Part shown: positions 40,013-52,208 of the stretch, one piece after another
How positions within the stretch are numbered: position 1 is the stretch's first letter
Layout: the number at the start of each line of letters is the position of its first letter
NCBI RefSeq assembly: GCF_001655675.1
Contig: NZ_LYRP01000003.1
Coordinates: 62,001-126,000, forward strand
Origin: Mangrovibacter phragmitis
GTDB lineage: Bacteria > Pseudomonadota > Gammaproteobacteria > Enterobacterales > Enterobacteriaceae
DNA: 64,000 nt
Direction of reading: 5' to 3'
The notes under the pieces: generated by a model
What the model saw: the letters and a program-made list of their open reading frames with translations, nothing else
What the model was told of the DNA's origin: nothing
Database searches by the model: none
Program-made: the position numbers and the translations under genes

Positions 40013-40031
40013 ATAGAATAGAGACAATCTG

Positions 40032-41222
40032 ATGATCGACGCAAAAACCATCGCCATTGTGAAATCCACCATTCCCGCCGTTGTTGAAACCGGACCGGCA
40101 CTGACTGCACACTTTTACCAGCGCATGTTCAACCATAACCCTGAGCTCAAGGAAATATTCAATATGAGCAATCAGCGTAATGGAGACCAGCGTGAAGCGC
40201 TGTTCAATGCGATTTGTGCCTGGGCAAGCCACCTGGAAACACCGGAGGTTCTAACCAACGCCGTTGAGAAAATCGCCCAAAAACACACCAGCTTCAGTAT
40301 CCAGCCAGCGCAATATGACATTGTTGGTTATCACTTACTGGCAACACTCAAGGAGATGCTCAACCCGGGGCAGGATGTGCTGGATGCATGGGGAAAGGCT
40401 TACCAGGCGCTGGCCGGGATATTTATTCGCCGGGAAGCTGAAATCTACCAAAGTAACCAGAATCAGGATGGCGGGTGGCAAGGTACACGCCCTTTTCGCC
40501 TTGTCGCCAAAACACGCGAAAGTGAAACCATTACCGGTTTTAGATTTGCCGCAGCAGACGGTGGCCCTGTAATGCCTTACCAGCCAGGCCAGTATACTGC
40601 TGTATGGATCAAACCTGTTGGTTTTGAGAACCAGGAAATTCGCCAGTATTCCCTCACCCACCAACCTGACGGGCAACACTACAGCATTGCTGTTAAACGT
40701 GACAATAAAGGGCTGGTTTCTCGCTGGCTACATGATTGCGCTGAACCCGGTGATATTATCCATCTGGCTCCTCCGGCTGGCGATTTTTACCTGGATGTTA
40801 CACCAAAGACACCGGTGAGCTTAATTTCAGCAGGTACCGGGCAAACGCCATTACTCGCGATGCTGGGCTCACTGGCACGACACGAACACCAGGCCCAGGT
40901 TAACTGGTTCCATGCTGCGGAAAATGGGCTCCGGCATGCATTTGCTGACCATGTAAACAATACAGGGGGACAACTGCGCCACTTTACACAGCAAGTATGG
41001 TACAGCAAGCCAGGTCCGGCAGATATTACCGGGACGGGCAGCATTAAAGCAGGCCATATGGACCTAACCCCTTACATTTCCAGCCTGAATGACTCGCAAA
41101 TGACCTGGTGGTTGTGCGGCCCGGTTGGATTTATGCAGTTTATTGCCCGGCAGTTAATGGATAACGGTGTGAATGCCGAACGCATTCGCTACGAATGCTT
41201 TGGCCCGCATAAGGTGCTGTAA
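40032..41222 (+). CDS. hmp: Flavohaemoglobin Hmp (nitric oxide dioxygenase)
   Basis: A 396-residue protein, same length as E. coli. The N-terminal globin domain (about 1-138) has the proximal histidine region [17 protein letters not shown]. An FAD-binding domain (about 150-255, RQYSLTH) and a NAD(P)-binding domain ([13 protein letters not shown]) follow. It converts NO and O2 to nitrate. Control by NsrR is indicated by the site just upstream. Confidence 0.98.
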   Translation: MIDAKTIAIVKSTIPAVVETGPALTAHFYQRMFNHNPELKEIFNMSNQRNGDQREALFNAICAWASHLETPEVLTNAVEKIAQKHTSFSIQPAQYDIVGYHLLATLKEMLNPGQDVLDAWGKAYQALAGIFIRREAEIYQSNQNQDGGWQGTRPFRLVAKTRESETITGFRFAAADGGPVMPYQPGQYTAVWIKPVGFENQEIRQYSLTHQPDGQHYSIAVKRDNKGLVSRWLHDCAEPGDIIHLAPPAGDFYLDVTPKTPVSLISAGTGQTPLLAMLGSLARHEHQAQVNWFHAAENGLRHAFADHVNNTGGQLRHFTQQVWYSKPGPADITGTGSIKAGHMDLTPYISSLNDSQMTWWLCGPVGFMQFIARQLMDNGVNAERIRYECFGPHKVL

Positions 41223-41225
41223 ATA

Positions 41226-41253
41226 CAAAAAGCCCTCGCATATTGCGAGGGCT
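41226..41253 (-). terminator. glnB terminator
   Basis: Perfect 10-bp stem AGCCCTCGCA / TGCGAGGGCT (41231-41240, 41244-41253) with a three-base loop. U-rich only in the minus direction (A-tract 41227-41231), so it serves glnB. It begins four bases after the hmp stop. Confidence 0.8.
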
Positions 41254-41290
41254 GGAAAAATGATGATTCAGTAAACGCCAGCGTTGATTA

Positions 41291-41638
<348 letters not shown>

Positions 41639-41737
41639 TTAAAACGCCACGCAGGGAGGCAACAACGAACAGCATAAGCGGGCGCTAACGGTACCACATA
41701 CCGGGTGGGCAGCGGTACGTAAATGCGCCAAAAAAAA

Positions 41738-43078
41738 TCATGTACCTTTAAAATCGCTGGCGTCCAGTTCATGGCGGGCCAGTAATTTATAAAACTCAGT
41801 ACGGTTACGCCCGGCCATTCGCGCGGCCTGAGTAACATTCCCTTTAGTTATTTGTAGTAACTTGCGCAGGTAATTGAGTTCAAACTGGCTGCGGGCATCT
41901 GCAAACGTTGGTAATGCCGTGTTTTCCCCTTCCAGCGCCTGAGCGACAAGTGCCTCGTTAATAACCGGTGCGGCAGTCAGCGCCACACACTGCTCAATCA
42001 CATTCACCAACTGACGCACATTCCCCGGCCAGGCAGCCGCGACGAGCAATTTCATGGCCTCAGTTGAGAAACGGCGAACAAAAGGTTTATTGCGGCCAGC
42101 AGCCTGACGCAACAGGTGGTTTGCCAACAAAGGAATATCTTCAGGGCGGGCCTGTAAGGGCGGTATTTTCAGGCTGACAACATTCAGCCGATAGAATAAA
42201 TCTTCCCGGAATTCACCCAGTTCCATCGCTTTGGGCAGGTCACGGTGCGTGGCAGAAATAATACGCACATCTACAGCAATATCGCTGTTACTCCCTAACG
42301 GACGCACCTGACGTTCCTGGAGCACTCGCAGTAACTTAACCTGCAATGCCAGTGGCATATCGCCTATTTCATCGAGAAACAGTGAACCACCCTGAGCCGC
42401 CTGGAATAACCCTTCACGAGAACTGACAGCCCCTGTGAAAGCACCTCTGGCATGACCAAACAGTTCCGACTCAAGGAGTTGTTCAGGTAACGCACCACAG
42501 TTGATAGCGACAAAGGGCTTGCCTGCCCGTGGACTGGCCGCATGAATGGCCCGGGCAAGCACTTCTTTACCAGTACCACTTTGCCCCTGAATCAAAATAC
42601 TAACGTCAGACTGCGCAACCATTCGGGCTTGTTCCAGCAGACGTTGCATTAGTGGGCTGCGGGTAACAATGTTTTCCCGCCACGCTTCATCAACCGCACT
42701 TCCACTCTGGGATAACGCTTCGTCAATTGCTTTATACAGTGCTTCTCTGTCAACCGGTTTGGTCAGAAAACTGAAGACGCCCTGGCGGGTAGCGGAAACG
42801 GCATCGGGTATCGATCCGTGAGCGGTCAGAATGATCACGGGCATACCCGGGCTGCGTTTCTGGATCTCGCTGAATAATTGCAGGCCATCCATTTCATCCA
42901 TGCGCAAGTCGCTAATTACCAGATCAATCTTCTCGCGAGACAGAACCCGTAACCCTTCCTGACCGCTTTCTGCTGTCGAAACCTGGTAACCTTCGCTGGC
43001 AAGCCGCATTCCCAGGAGTTTCAATAATCCCGGATCATCATCCACTAATAATAAATGTGCGTTGACCACTAATGTCAT
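41738..43078 (-). CDS. glrR: Sigma54-dependent response regulator GlrR
   Basis: A 446-residue NtrC-type activator (E. coli 444). The receiver domain has its phospho-Asp in LVISDLRMDEMDG. The AAA+ domain (about 135-365) shows a Walker A GQSGTGKE, the sigma54 contact loop GAFTGA and Walker B SLFLDEIGDMP. The C-terminal Fis-type helix-turn-helix is AARMAGRNRTEFYKLL. It activates glmY and rpoE promoters in E. coli. It overlaps qseG by four bases (ATGA). Its predicted DNA sites lie upstream of glmY in this window. Confidence 0.98.
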   Translation of the reverse strand: MTLVVNAHLLLVDDDPGLLKLLGMRLASEGYQVSTAESGQEGLRVLSREKIDLVISDLRMDEMDGLQLFSEIQKRSPGMPVIILTAHGSIPDAVSATRQGVFSFLTKPVDREALYKAIDEALSQSGSAVDEAWRENIVTRSPLMQRLLEQARMVAQSDVSILIQGQSGTGKEVLARAIHAASPRAGKPFVAINCGALPEQLLESELFGHARGAFTGAVSSREGLFQAAQGGSLFLDEIGDMPLALQVKLLRVLQERQVRPLGSNSDIAVDVRIISATHRDLPKAMELGEFREDLFYRLNVVSLKIPPLQARPEDIPLLANHLLRQAAGRNKPFVRRFSTEAMKLLVAAAWPGNVRQLVNVIEQCVALTAAPVINEALVAQALEGENTALPTFADARSQFELNYLRKLLQITKGNVTQAARMAGRNRTEFYKLLARHELDASDFKGT

Positions 43079-43848
43079 GGTGTTTCCTCTCCATCAGAAC
43101 CTGCCGGCCCTGATGTACTGCCTGATGAGTGCGTAGTACCTGAATGGCCTGAGCCTGTATCAGGGGTATAGGCACCTCCCGCTTTACGTGTTGAAAGCTG
43201 GCGCTCAATATCCGTTAAATTTTCCAGCTTGCGTGTTGTAGTTTCCAGTTGCTGGTGCAGGAGTTGCTGCTGCTGGCGCAACGTTTCAAGCTCCTGGTCG
43301 GTGTTGCTTTTCAACAGAGCATACTGGCTTTGTTGTTCTGCCAGTTTAAAAGCCAGTTGCTCATTGTCCCACCACATGTTGAATAAAGGAGTGACACTGG
43401 CAGGAATCTGTTCATGTACCAGCGATACCTGGTTAAGGTAATTCTGGCGTACTGTGTTTTCCGGCAAAGAGCGGGACAACACAATAGCGGTACGCAAAGT
43501 GTTATACCACCCAGACTCAGCCCAGCGGTTTGCAATAACACGGGCTGTATCAGGCTCTGTCTGGCGAGCACAGGAAATAAAAGCCATCCAATAGAGTGGG
43601 TTCTCAATGACATTTGTATCCTGGTTACGCATTTGCAGCAAATCAGAGCAACGCATGGCCAGGTAATCTGTCAGTTCGGTTCGCGGTACTGGTGGCGCTT
43701 TGAATATGCCGGATGATGAAGTATTTTCTCCACCAGACTGGCAACCGGCCAGCACCAGCAAGATACCTCCCGATAAAACCCGGTATAACATAGCCCGCAA
43801 AGGGAACCTGCATACAGGTGAACGACAGGTACTAAAAGAATTAGGCAT
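43075..43848 (-). CDS. qseG: Lipoprotein QseG
   Basis: A 257-residue outer-membrane lipoprotein (E. coli 237). The lipobox is LVLAGC (cysteine about 36). A helical region rich in Gln/Leu (about 180-225) carries the conserved TTRKLENLTDIERQLSTRKAGG, and the tail is Gly/Ser/Thr-rich. It interacts with GlrK (QseE) and activates it at the membrane in E. coli. The start is ATG 43846-43848, overlapping glrK by eight bases. An internal ATG (residue 20, MLYRVLSGG) would give a more usual signal peptide, so the first 19 residues are uncertain. Confidence 0.92.
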   Translation of the reverse strand: MPNSFSTCRSPVCRFPLRAMLYRVLSGGILLVLAGCQSGGENTSSSGIFKAPPVPRTELTDYLAMRCSDLLQMRNQDTNVIENPLYWMAFISCARQTEPDTARVIANRWAESGWYNTLRTAIVLSRSLPENTVRQNYLNQVSLVHEQIPASVTPLFNMWWDNEQLAFKLAEQQSQYALLKSNTDQELETLRQQQQLLHQQLETTTRKLENLTDIERQLSTRKAGGAYTPDTGSGHSGTTHSSGSTSGPAGSDGEETP

Positions 43849-45295
43849 TTTTTAAGTGTTCCGTCTCAACTTCCGTTTTAACTACAGGCAACGTAATGCG
43901 AAAACAGACATCACCTTTTTCGTGTTCCACTATGGTCAGTTCTCCCTGCATACGATGTACACAGTCGCGAGCAATACTGAGGCCAAGCCCACTGCCTTTC
44001 ACGGCACCTTTGCGTTGCTGACGGCCCTGAAAAAAGGGCTCGAAAATCATATTCTTTTCAGAATCAGGAATGGGCGTACCGGTATTCACTATATCAATAC
44101 TGATGTACTGACCAGAGCGGGCTGAATGCAGGTAAATACTACCGGATTCATTACCATAGTGCACGGCGTTGGAGTAGAGATTGTCCAGCGCAGTGGTGAG
44201 CTGAACAGGATCAGCCAGGCAGTAAGGCGCATCAAGTTCAATTGTGGTATGCATCATTTTCGCTCTTGCAGGCAATGCATTAGCACTGACAACCTGGTTG
44301 ATTAATACCCCCAAATCGACAGGCATAAGTTCGACCGTGCTTTCTGCTATTTTTCGGTTGTAATCCAGTAATTGCTCAATCAACTTTTGTAACTGGATAC
44401 TACTTGAATCCAGTATTTGTACGATATCCTGCTGGTCTGCGTTGAGCGGCCCGGCAATTTCATCGGCAAGTAATTCAGTCCCTTCACGCAGGCTGGCAAG
44501 AGGCGTTTTTAACTCATGAGAAATATGCCGCAAAAACTCATGGCGCTGAGATTCCAGCCAGGCCAGGCGCTCACTTAACCAGACTATACGCTGGCTTATA
44601 ACCTGGAGTTCTTTCGGCCCTTTGACACTTTCTTCACTGGAAAGAAATTGCCCTTCACCCAGCCGGTTGATCATTGCTTCTATCGCTTTTACCGGCCCGA
44701 TGATAGTGCGGGTAAACAGCATCACCAGCACCAGAGTGACAATAAATAAAATTAAGGCTTGCCAGCCAAAGAATTGACCCCGCTCAGCAATTTCTTGCTG
44801 GAGTTGCTGACCGCGGGAATAAACCATTGCCCTTGTCGCCTGAACCAGTAAGGCATTGTTATCGGCAAAGGTCTCCAGATTCCGGGCTGACCGCTTCTCC
44901 GGCACACTGTTGGTACACTGCAGGTGTGAAAGAGCATCCAGATTCCCCCGCAGTTGCTGCAAAATTGTGCTATCTGGCAACCCACTGTTCCACGCATCCA
45001 GCAACGCCAGATATCGGTTGTGCTGTGTCTGGTAAACATTGCGCAATGTCTCATCGTCCAGTACGCAAAACTGGCGGTAACTGCGTTCCATTTCCAGTGC
45101 CAGGCTGGTCATCGCTTCACTTCGGCGGGCATCCACCAGAGTATTGCGGTTGGTTTGTGCGGCCTGGTCGCTCAAAGCATTCAGACTCTGCCAGGCTTGC
45201 CAGGCCAGAACCAACAAGGGGACCAATACTAACAAGAACGCCATAATAACCAGTTGGCGTAGTGAGCGGGGAGTAAGCTGGCGGGGTAGTAACAT
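43841..45295 (-). CDS. glrK: Sensor kinase GlrK (QseE)
   Basis: A 484-residue histidine kinase (E. coli 475). Two membrane segments (about 15-38 and 175-195) flank a periplasmic helical sensor domain. A HAMP region, the phospho-His in FLRHISHELKTPLASLREG and an ATPase domain with the GSGLGLSIARD box follow. It phosphorylates GlrR. It is first in glrK-qseG-glrR and lies downstream of glmY, probably partly by read-through of the glmY terminator. Confidence 0.97.
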   Translation of the reverse strand: MLLPRQLTPRSLRQLVIMAFLLVLVPLLVLAWQAWQSLNALSDQAAQTNRNTLVDARRSEAMTSLALEMERSYRQFCVLDDETLRNVYQTQHNRYLALLDAWNSGLPDSTILQQLRGNLDALSHLQCTNSVPEKRSARNLETFADNNALLVQATRAMVYSRGQQLQQEIAERGQFFGWQALILFIVTLVLVMLFTRTIIGPVKAIEAMINRLGEGQFLSSEESVKGPKELQVISQRIVWLSERLAWLESQRHEFLRHISHELKTPLASLREGTELLADEIAGPLNADQQDIVQILDSSSIQLQKLIEQLLDYNRKIAESTVELMPVDLGVLINQVVSANALPARAKMMHTTIELDAPYCLADPVQLTTALDNLYSNAVHYGNESGSIYLHSARSGQYISIDIVNTGTPIPDSEKNMIFEPFFQGRQQRKGAVKGSGLGLSIARDCVHRMQGELTIVEHEKGDVCFRITLPVVKTEVETEHLKNA

Positions 45296-45372
45296 GGTTG
45301 TCTCACATCATCCTGAATCATTCGATGCTAACTGACCAGTAAGCCAGTGAAAAGCGCCAGGCGGAGAAACAG

Positions 45373-45563
45373 CAAAGGCAGGGAATAAAACCCCTGCCTT
45401 TGTTCAGAATTCAGGCGGTGCCTAACTCAACGTTTCGCCCTGAGCCTGATAAAGCAATGCAATAATCAGTAGTTGGACGGCAGGCACCTTTTTGTGCGTC
45501 ATTCGAGTTTTATGTAGCGCGGCCAACTAAATGGGGCTGACATAAACAGGTGAATGAGCCACT
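45373..45563 (-). ncRNA. glmY: Small RNA GlmY
   Basis: On the minus strand a predicted transcript begins AGTGGCTCATTCACC, as in E. coli GlmY, and continues with the TTATGTCAGCCCC..GCTACATAAA stem. It ends in an 11-bp hairpin (45373-45383 / 45392-45402). The length of about 190 nt agrees with E. coli GlmY (about 184). It is in the known position between purL and glrK and has a sigma54 promoter at the right distance. In E. coli GlmY sequesters RapZ, saving GlmZ from decay and raising GlmS. Its 3' U-run is weak, so read-through into glrK is plausible. Confidence 0.85.
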
Positions 45564-45573
45564 GGCTTTATTT

Positions 45574-45590
45574 ATGCATATACCATGCCA
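45574..45590 (-). promoter_or_regulatory. Sigma54 promoter of glmY
   Basis: On the minus strand TGGCAT-N5-ATGCA matches the sigma54 consensus (TGGCAC-N5-TTGCA), with GG and GC intact. The -12 GC is 12-13 bases before the predicted start at 45563. A sigma70 -10 may overlap (CATAAAT), as in E. coli. Confidence 0.82.
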
Positions 45591-45676
45591 TGTTCAAAAA
45601 AACAGCCTAATATACTGATTGTTATCAGATTAATGTCAGAAAAGCGATAAGAAACATCATAGCCGACGGGACGAGG

Positions 45677-45790
45677 TGTCGCCAAAAAGAGACGGCTTAT
45701 AATAAAAACCATAAAAATTATTATAATCAATAAGTTAAATGTCTCCAAATGGAGACACTACAATATTCATTCTGTTGGCAAAAAGAGACA
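45677..45790. promoter_or_regulatory. Three GlrR-type activator sites upstream of glmY
   Basis: Pattern TGTC-N10-GACA occurs perfectly at 45740-45757, with one mismatch at 45677-45694 (..GACG) and one at 45773-45790 (TGTT..). The outer two share the core CAAAAAGAGAC. They lie about 115-225 bases upstream of the glmY start, and an AT-rich stretch between could bind IHF. Confidence 0.75.
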
Positions 45791-45820
45791 CACCAGCGAC
45801 ACAGCAAACCAGACTGTACC

Positions 45821-45857
45821 AGCAAAACAAAAAGAAGCCTTCCCTGCGGAAGGCTTC
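45821..45857 (-). terminator. purL terminator
   Basis: 10-bp stem GAAGCCTTCC (45834-45843) / GGAAGGCTTC (45848-45857), followed on the minus strand by a U-rich run. It lies about 60 bases after the purL stop. Confidence 0.85.
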
Positions 45858-45915
45858 AGACAAATAACAAACCGGCTGACATCACCGGAATACCATTTGG
45901 CTACCTGAAACGATA

Positions 45916-48900
45916 TTACCCTAACTGCTTACGGGCATTACGGAAAATCCTCATCCAGGGGCTGTCTTCTCCCCAGTTATCCGGATGCCATGAGTTACTG
46001 ACAGTACGGAATACGCGCTCCGGGTGTGGCATCATGATAGTCGCACGGCCACTTTCACTGGTAACGGCTGTAATACCATTAGGAGAACCATTCGGGTTAG
46101 CCGGGTAGTTTTCAGTTACGCTGCCTGCGTTATCAATAAAGCGCAACGCCACCAGCCCTTTACTTTCCAGCGCGGCCAGGTGTGCGGCATCACGCACTTC
46201 CACACGGCCTTCACCATGGGAAACGGCAACTGGCATATGCGAACCCACCATACCTTCAAGCAACAATGATGGGCTCTGCGCCACTTCAACCAGGCTGAAA
46301 CGTGCTTCAAAACGATCTGAGTGGTTACGAACAAAGCGCGGCCACAATTCACTGCCAGGAATTAATTCCCGCAGGTTGGACATCATCTGGCAACCGTTAC
46401 ACACCCCCAAAGCCAGGGTTTGTGGACGGTGGAAGAAAGCCTGAAAAGTGTCACGAACGCGTTCGTTAAACAGAATGGATTTTGCCCAGCCTTCCCCGGC
46501 GCCTAACACATCACCATAAGAGAAACCGCCACAGGCAACCAGCGCCTGGAAAGCTTCCAGGTCTCGCTTGCCAGACAGTAAGTCGCTCATATGGACATCG
46601 ATAGCGTCAAAACCTGCACGATGGAATGCTGCGGCCATTTCCACATGTGAGTTGACCCCCTGCTCACGCAGTACTGCCACTTTTGGACGAGCGCCAGTAG
46701 CAATATATGGGGCGGCGATATCTTCATTAATATCGAAGGTCAACGCTACATTCAGGCCAGGGTCCTGCTCGTTGGCTTTCGCGTTATGTTCCTGGTCAGC
46801 GCAATCCGGGTTATCACGCAGGCGCTGCATCTGCCAGGTTGTTTCCGCCCACCACATGCGCAGTTGAGAGCGTTTTTCGCTATAGACAGTGTCACCGTTG
46901 GCGGTCAGGGTAAAGTTGTCCCCTTCCACAGCCTGGCCGAGGTAGTGAACGCAGGTTCCAAGGCCATGGCTTTGCAAACATTGCTCAACAACAGCACGGT
47001 CGGCTTCGGCAACCTGAATAACCGCACCCAGCTCTTCAGTGAACAGGGCTGGCAATGTGTCACCCAGCCCAGAAATATCCGCCTGAACACCGCAGTGCCC
47101 TGTAAAGGCCATCTCCGCCAGCGTTACCAGCAGGCCACCATCTGAACGGTCGTGGTAGGCCAGTAATTTACCCTCAGCCACCAGAGCCTGCATGGCATCG
47201 TAAAAGCCTTTCAGCTTAGCGGCATCGCGGACATCAGCCGGTTTATCTCCCAGGCCGCGGTAAACCTGCGCCAGTGCCGTTGCGCCCAGGGTGTTTGCCC
47301 CTTCACCCAGGTCAACCAGATACAGTGCGTTGGCACCAGTGCGCAATTGTGGCGTTACGGTACTGCGCACGTCTTCCACACGCGCAAAAGCGGAAATAAC
47401 CAGCGACAGCGGAGAAGTCATTTCGCGCTGTTCGTTGCCCTCCTGCCAGCGGGTCTTCATTGACATGGAGTCTTTACCCACCGGAATGGTCAGCCCTAAT
47501 TGCGGGCACAGCGTTTCGCCAACGGCTTTCACTGCTTCGTATAACCCGGCGTCTTCGCCCGGGTGCCCGGCTGCGGCCATCCAGTTTGCTGACAATTTAA
47601 TACGCTTGATATCACCAATGTGCGTAGCGGCGATATTAGTCAGCGCTTCGCCAACAGCCAGACGAGCAGATGCGCCGAAGTCCAGCAGTGCTACCGGAGC
47701 ACGCTCGCCCATGGACATTGCTTCACCATAGTAGCTGTCCAGACTGGCGGTGGTAACAGCACAGTTTGCCACCGGAACCTGCCACGGACCCACCATCTGA
47801 TCCCGCGCAACCATTCCGGTTACAGTACGGTCACCAATCGTGACCAGGAAGGTTTTCTCCGCAACCACCGGCAAATGCATTACGCGTTTTACTGCATCGG
47901 CAAGATTAATCGCTGAACATGCCAGTGCCTTACCTTCGGCTTTAAGACGGGTTACATTGCGGGTCATCTTCGGTGTTTTGCCCAACAACACATCCAGCGG
48001 CATATCAATTGGCTGGTTATCAAAGTGCCGGTCATTCAGGGTCAGATGTTGTTCCTGAGTGGCTTCGCCAATGACTGCATAAGGCGCACGCTCACGGCGG
48101 CATAATTCATCAAACAAGGCCAGTTGTTCTGGAGCCACGGCCAGGACATAACGCTCCTGGGACTCGTTACACCATACTTCCAGCGGGCTCATACCGGGTT
48201 CATCATTCAGAATATCGCGCAATTCAAAGCGCCCGCCACGCCCGCCGTCACTGACCAGCTCAGGCATCGCATTTGACAGACCACCCGCGCCAACATCGTG
48301 AATAAACAGAATCGGGTTGTCAGAACCCAGTTGCCAGCAGCGGTCAATAACCTCCTGGCAACGGCGTTCCATTTCCGGGTTATCACGCTGAACAGAGGCA
48401 AAATCCAGGTCCGCATCAGACTGGCCGGAAGTCATGGAAGATGCAGCGCCACCACCCAGACCAATGTTCATCGCCGGGCCACCCAATACAATCAGTTTGG
48501 CCCCCGGTGGAATTTCCCCTTTCTGAACATGATCGGCACGAATATTACCAATACCACCTGCCAGCATAATTGGCTTGTGGTAACCACGCAGTTCTTCACC
48601 GTTGTGGCTGGTTACCCGCTCTTCATAAGTACGGAAATAACCATTTAATGCCGGGCGACCAAATTCATTGTTAAACGCAGCGCCACCGAGTGGGCCTTCC
48701 AGCATGATATCCAGAGCGGAAACAATGCGATCAGGTTTACCGAAGTCTTCTTCCCACGGCTGTTCAAAACCGGGAATACGCAAATTGGATACTGAGAATC
48801 CGACCAGCCCAGCTTTAGGTTTTGCACCACGGCCTGTGGCACCTTCATCACGAATTTCCCCACCGGAACCCGTTGCAGCACCCGGCCATGGCGAAATTGC

Positions 48901-49797
48901 AGTTGGGTGGTTATGAGTCTCAACTTTCATCAGGATATGCGCTTCTTCCTGGTGAAAATCATAATGGTCAGAACCGCGCTCAGCGAAGAAACGCCCAACC
49001 GTTGAACCTTCCATAACCGCTGCGTTGTCTTTGTAAGCTGACAACACATGGTCTGGCGTGGTTTCGAATGTATTCTTGATCATTTTAAACAGCGATTTAG
49101 GCTGCTTTTCACCATCAATAACCCAGTCAGCGTTAAAGATTTTATGGCGGCAGTGTTCTGAGTTCGCCTGCGCGAACATATACAGTTCGATGTCGTTCGG
49201 GTTGCGGCCTAGCTGAGTAAACGCATCCTGCAGATAATCAATTTCATCTTCAGCTAAAGCAAGGCCAAGACGGATATTGGCATCAACCAACGCCTGACGC
49301 CCCTGACTAAGGATATCGACCGACTGAACGGGTGCGGGTTCGTGGTGAGCAAACAGCCGCTCAGCATCGTTCATATTGCTGAATACGGTTTCCATCATTC
49401 GGTCATGCAGCAACTCAGACACTTGCTGCCACTGTTGCTCTGTCAGTGAACCCTGAACATAGTAAGCAACACCACGTTCCAGACGACTGACCTGAACCAG
49501 AGCGCAGTTATGCGCGATATCGGTCGCTTTAGAAGACCACGGAGAAATAGTGCCAGGACGTGGAGTGACAAGGATTAACTGCCCAACCGGTGCGTTTTCT
49601 GTCAGGGTCGGGCCATATTTCAGCAAGCGTTGCAGGCGGGCGAGTTCATCGGCACTGAGTGGTGCTTTGAGGTCAGCAAAGTGAACATACTCGGCGTAAA
49701 TATTGCTCACTGGCAGATGAGCATCCTTAAAGCGGGACAGCAGTTTGTTAATACGAAATGCCGACAATGCAGGCGAACCACGCAGAATTTCCATCAT
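45916..49797 (-). CDS. purL: Phosphoribosylformylglycinamidine synthase
   Basis: A 1293-residue large-type enzyme (E. coli 1295). It converts FGAR and glutamine to FGAM in purine synthesis. The N-terminal domain and linker are followed by the ATP-binding synthetase core ([24 protein letters not shown]). The C-terminal glutaminase domain has its cysteine in [10 protein letters not shown] and the His/Glu in MPHPERVFR. The start is ATG 49795-49797 ([15 protein letters not shown]). The promoter carries a PurR box. Divergent from mltF. Confidence 0.99.
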   Translation of the reverse strand: MMEILRGSPALSAFRINKLLSRFKDAHLPVSNIYAEYVHFADLKAPLSADELARLQRLLKYGPTLTENAPVGQLILVTPRPGTISPWSSKATDIAHNCALVQVSRLERGVAYYVQGSLTEQQWQQVSELLHDRMMETVFSNMNDAERLFAHHEPAPVQSVDILSQGRQALVDANIRLGLALAEDEIDYLQDAFTQLGRNPNDIELYMFAQANSEHCRHKIFNADWVIDGEKQPKSLFKMIKNTFETTPDHVLSAYKDNAAVMEGSTVGRFFAERGSDHYDFHQEEAHILMKVETHNHPTAISPWPGAATGSGGEIRDEGATGRGAKPKAGLVGFSVSNLRIPGFEQPWEEDFGKPDRIVSALDIMLEGPLGGAAFNNEFGRPALNGYFRTYEERVTSHNGEELRGYHKPIMLAGGIGNIRADHVQKGEIPPGAKLIVLGGPAMNIGLGGGAASSMTSGQSDADLDFASVQRDNPEMERRCQEVIDRCWQLGSDNPILFIHDVGAGGLSNAMPELVSDGGRGGRFELRDILNDEPGMSPLEVWCNESQERYVLAVAPEQLALFDELCRRERAPYAVIGEATQEQHLTLNDRHFDNQPIDMPLDVLLGKTPKMTRNVTRLKAEGKALACSAINLADAVKRVMHLPVVAEKTFLVTIGDRTVTGMVARDQMVGPWQVPVANCAVTTASLDSYYGEAMSMGERAPVALLDFGASARLAVGEALTNIAATHIGDIKRIKLSANWMAAAGHPGEDAGLYEAVKAVGETLCPQLGLTIPVGKDSMSMKTRWQEGNEQREMTSPLSLVISAFARVEDVRSTVTPQLRTGANALYLVDLGEGANTLGATALAQVYRGLGDKPADVRDAAKLKGFYDAMQALVAEGKLLAYHDRSDGGLLVTLAEMAFTGHCGVQADISGLGDTLPALFTEELGAVIQVAEADRAVVEQCLQSHGLGTCVHYLGQAVEGDNFTLTANGDTVYSEKRSQLRMWWAETTWQMQRLRDNPDCADQEHNAKANEQDPGLNVALTFDINEDIAAPYIATGARPKVAVLREQGVNSHVEMAAAFHRAGFDAIDVHMSDLLSGKRDLEAFQALVACGGFSYGDVLGAGEGWAKSILFNERVRDTFQAFFHRPQTLALGVCNGCQMMSNLRELIPGSELWPRFVRNHSDRFEARFSLVEVAQSPSLLLEGMVGSHMPVAVSHGEGRVEVRDAAHLAALESKGLVALRFIDNAGSVTENYPANPNGSPNGITAVTSESGRATIMMPHPERVFRTVSNSWHPDNWGEDSPWMRIFRNARKQLG

Positions 49798-49862
49798 TAA
49801 ATCTCTCGTCTTCGAAGGGCCAATAGACGCTTAGCCAGGTATTTCGGGGGAAAACGGGCGTC

Positions 49863-49901
49863 ATTATAGAGAATACCAGCCGCTGACGAAACCGTTTGCG
49901 C
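49863..49901 (-). promoter_or_regulatory. purL promoter with PurR box
   Basis: The -10 TATAAT is at 49863-49868. The -35 (TTTCGT, spacer 17) lies within the PurR-type box GCGCAAACGGTTTCGT (49886-49901). Binding there would block RNA polymerase, matching known PurR repression of E. coli purL. Confidence 0.8.
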
Positions 49902-50065
49902 AGAAATAAAATCCCGCAGCAGTGGTGTCTGTTATTGTGGCAATTTGTGCGGACGGGTTGCCAACTGGCGTTTTGTTAAGCAAAATGCCGCTCAGTTCCT
50001 CACTGGATACCACTACTGAATGACTATTGTTAGCTGACTGTTTTACACCGTAAAGATTTAACTAA

Positions 50066-51511
50066 TTGAAAAAGTTAAAGATTAATTATCTTCTCATCGG
50101 TGTCGTAACCTTGTTGCTTGCAGTGGCATTGTGGCCCTCAATTTCCTGGTTAGGCAAAGCCGAAAATGAAATCGCCGGAATTCAGTCCCGGGGAGTTTTA
50201 CGCGTCAGCACAATTAGCTCACCACTTACCTGGAACTCCGTCAATGGCAAACCCGATGGACTGGATTACCAGCTTGCCAGCGCGTTTGCCGATTACCTGG
50301 GCGTTAAACTTGAAGTAACCGTTCGCCAGAATGTGAATCAACTGTTCGATGACCTGGACAGTGGTAAAGCAGACATTCTTGCTGCCGGGCTTATCTACAG
50401 CCCACAGCGCACTAAAAATTACCAGGCAGGGCCAACCTACTATTCAGTTTCACAGCAAATGGTGTATCGCATGGGTAGCCCACACCCACGTTCTCTGGGT
50501 GGTGTCAAACCCGGTGAACTGGTGCTCTCCCCAGGCCAGGCAGTAATTGATGACTTGAAGGCGCTGAAGGAAACCCACTACCCGGATCTGACCTGGCAAA
50601 CCGATGCCCGGCACAACATGACAACGTTGATGGAACAAGTGGTTGAGGGGAAAATTAACTTTACTATTGCCGATTCCGTCGCAATCAGTGTATTTCAGCG
50701 GGTGCATCCACAACTGGCGATTGTGCAGGATGTCACCGATGAACAACCTGTCACCTGGTTCAGCCGCAAAGAAAATGATGGCAGCCTTCCTGCCGCTATG
50801 CTGGATTTCTTTAACCAAATTGGCGAAGACGGTACCCTTGCGCGCCTGGAAGAAAAATACCTGGGCCACGTAGGTGATTTTGATTATGTTGATACGCGAA
50901 CTTTTTTGCGCGCGATTGACAATGTATTACCCGATTTACGCCCCCTGTTTGAGAAATATGCCACAGGTATGAACTGGGAATTACTGGCAGCGATTTCCTA
51001 CCAGGAATCCCACTGGGATCCACTGGCGACGTCGCCAACCGGTGTGCGTGGGTTGATGATGTTAACCCGCAACACAGCACAAAGCATGGGGCTGTCAGAC
51101 CGGCTAGACCCGGAGCAGAGTATCAGTGGTGGCGCACGTTATCTGACCAAACTGATGGACAAAATTCCGCAAACTATTCCGGAAGATGAGCGGATTTGGT
51201 TTGCGCTGGCCGCATACAATATGGGGTATGCGCATATGATGGATGCCAGAGCCCTTACAGCCCGCCAGAAAGGAGACCCTGACAGTTGGTCTGATGTTAA
51301 GCAGCGTTTGCCACTACTTAGCCAGAAGCGTTATTACAGTAAAACGACATACGGCTATGCGCGTGGTGATGAAGCTTATAAGTATGTTGAAAATATCCGG
51401 CGTTATCAGTTGAGCCTTGCCGGATATCTGCGTGAAAAAGAGAAAGTGGCACAGAGCAACCAGGACAAAACGCAACTGGCAGAATTGATGCCTGAGATAA
51501 GGTTGCGTTGA
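50066..51511 (+). CDS. mltF: Membrane-bound lytic transglycosylase F
   Basis: A 481-residue protein. An N-terminal signal/anchor (about 7-24) is followed by a solute-binding-protein-like domain (about 45-265) and a lytic transglycosylase domain (about 295-450), with the catalytic Glu in [11 protein letters not shown] and the NMGYAH motif. It cleaves peptidoglycan to anhydro-muropeptides. The start is TTG 50066, giving [10 protein letters not shown] as in E. coli. It is shorter than E. coli MltF (518) because the C-terminal low-complexity tail is missing after [11 protein letters not shown]. It ends three bases from the convergent tadA. Confidence 0.95.
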   Translation: MKKLKINYLLIGVVTLLLAVALWPSISWLGKAENEIAGIQSRGVLRVSTISSPLTWNSVNGKPDGLDYQLASAFADYLGVKLEVTVRQNVNQLFDDLDSGKADILAAGLIYSPQRTKNYQAGPTYYSVSQQMVYRMGSPHPRSLGGVKPGELVLSPGQAVIDDLKALKETHYPDLTWQTDARHNMTTLMEQVVEGKINFTIADSVAISVFQRVHPQLAIVQDVTDEQPVTWFSRKENDGSLPAAMLDFFNQIGEDGTLARLEEKYLGHVGDFDYVDTRTFLRAIDNVLPDLRPLFEKYATGMNWELLAAISYQESHWDPLATSPTGVRGLMMLTRNTAQSMGLSDRLDPEQSISGGARYLTKLMDKIPQTIPEDERIWFALAAYNMGYAHMMDARALTARQKGDPDSWSDVKQRLPLLSQKRYYSKTTYGYARGDEAYKYVENIRRYQLSLAGYLREKEKVAQSNQDKTQLAELMPEIRLR

Positions 51512-51514
51512 TAA

Positions 51515-52180
<666 letters not shown>

Positions 52181-52208
52181 TCAAGGCTAAATTTACCAGG
52201 CGCCGCGC

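Larger units (their letters stand above)
39712..40031. other. glyA-hmp divergent intergenic region
   Basis: 320 bases holding the control regions of both genes: a PurR-type box for glyA (39830-39845) and an NsrR-type site for hmp (39990-40012). The rest shows no open frame of note. MetR sites are known between these genes in E. coli; I could not identify a clear TGAAN5TTCA here. Confidence 0.6.
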
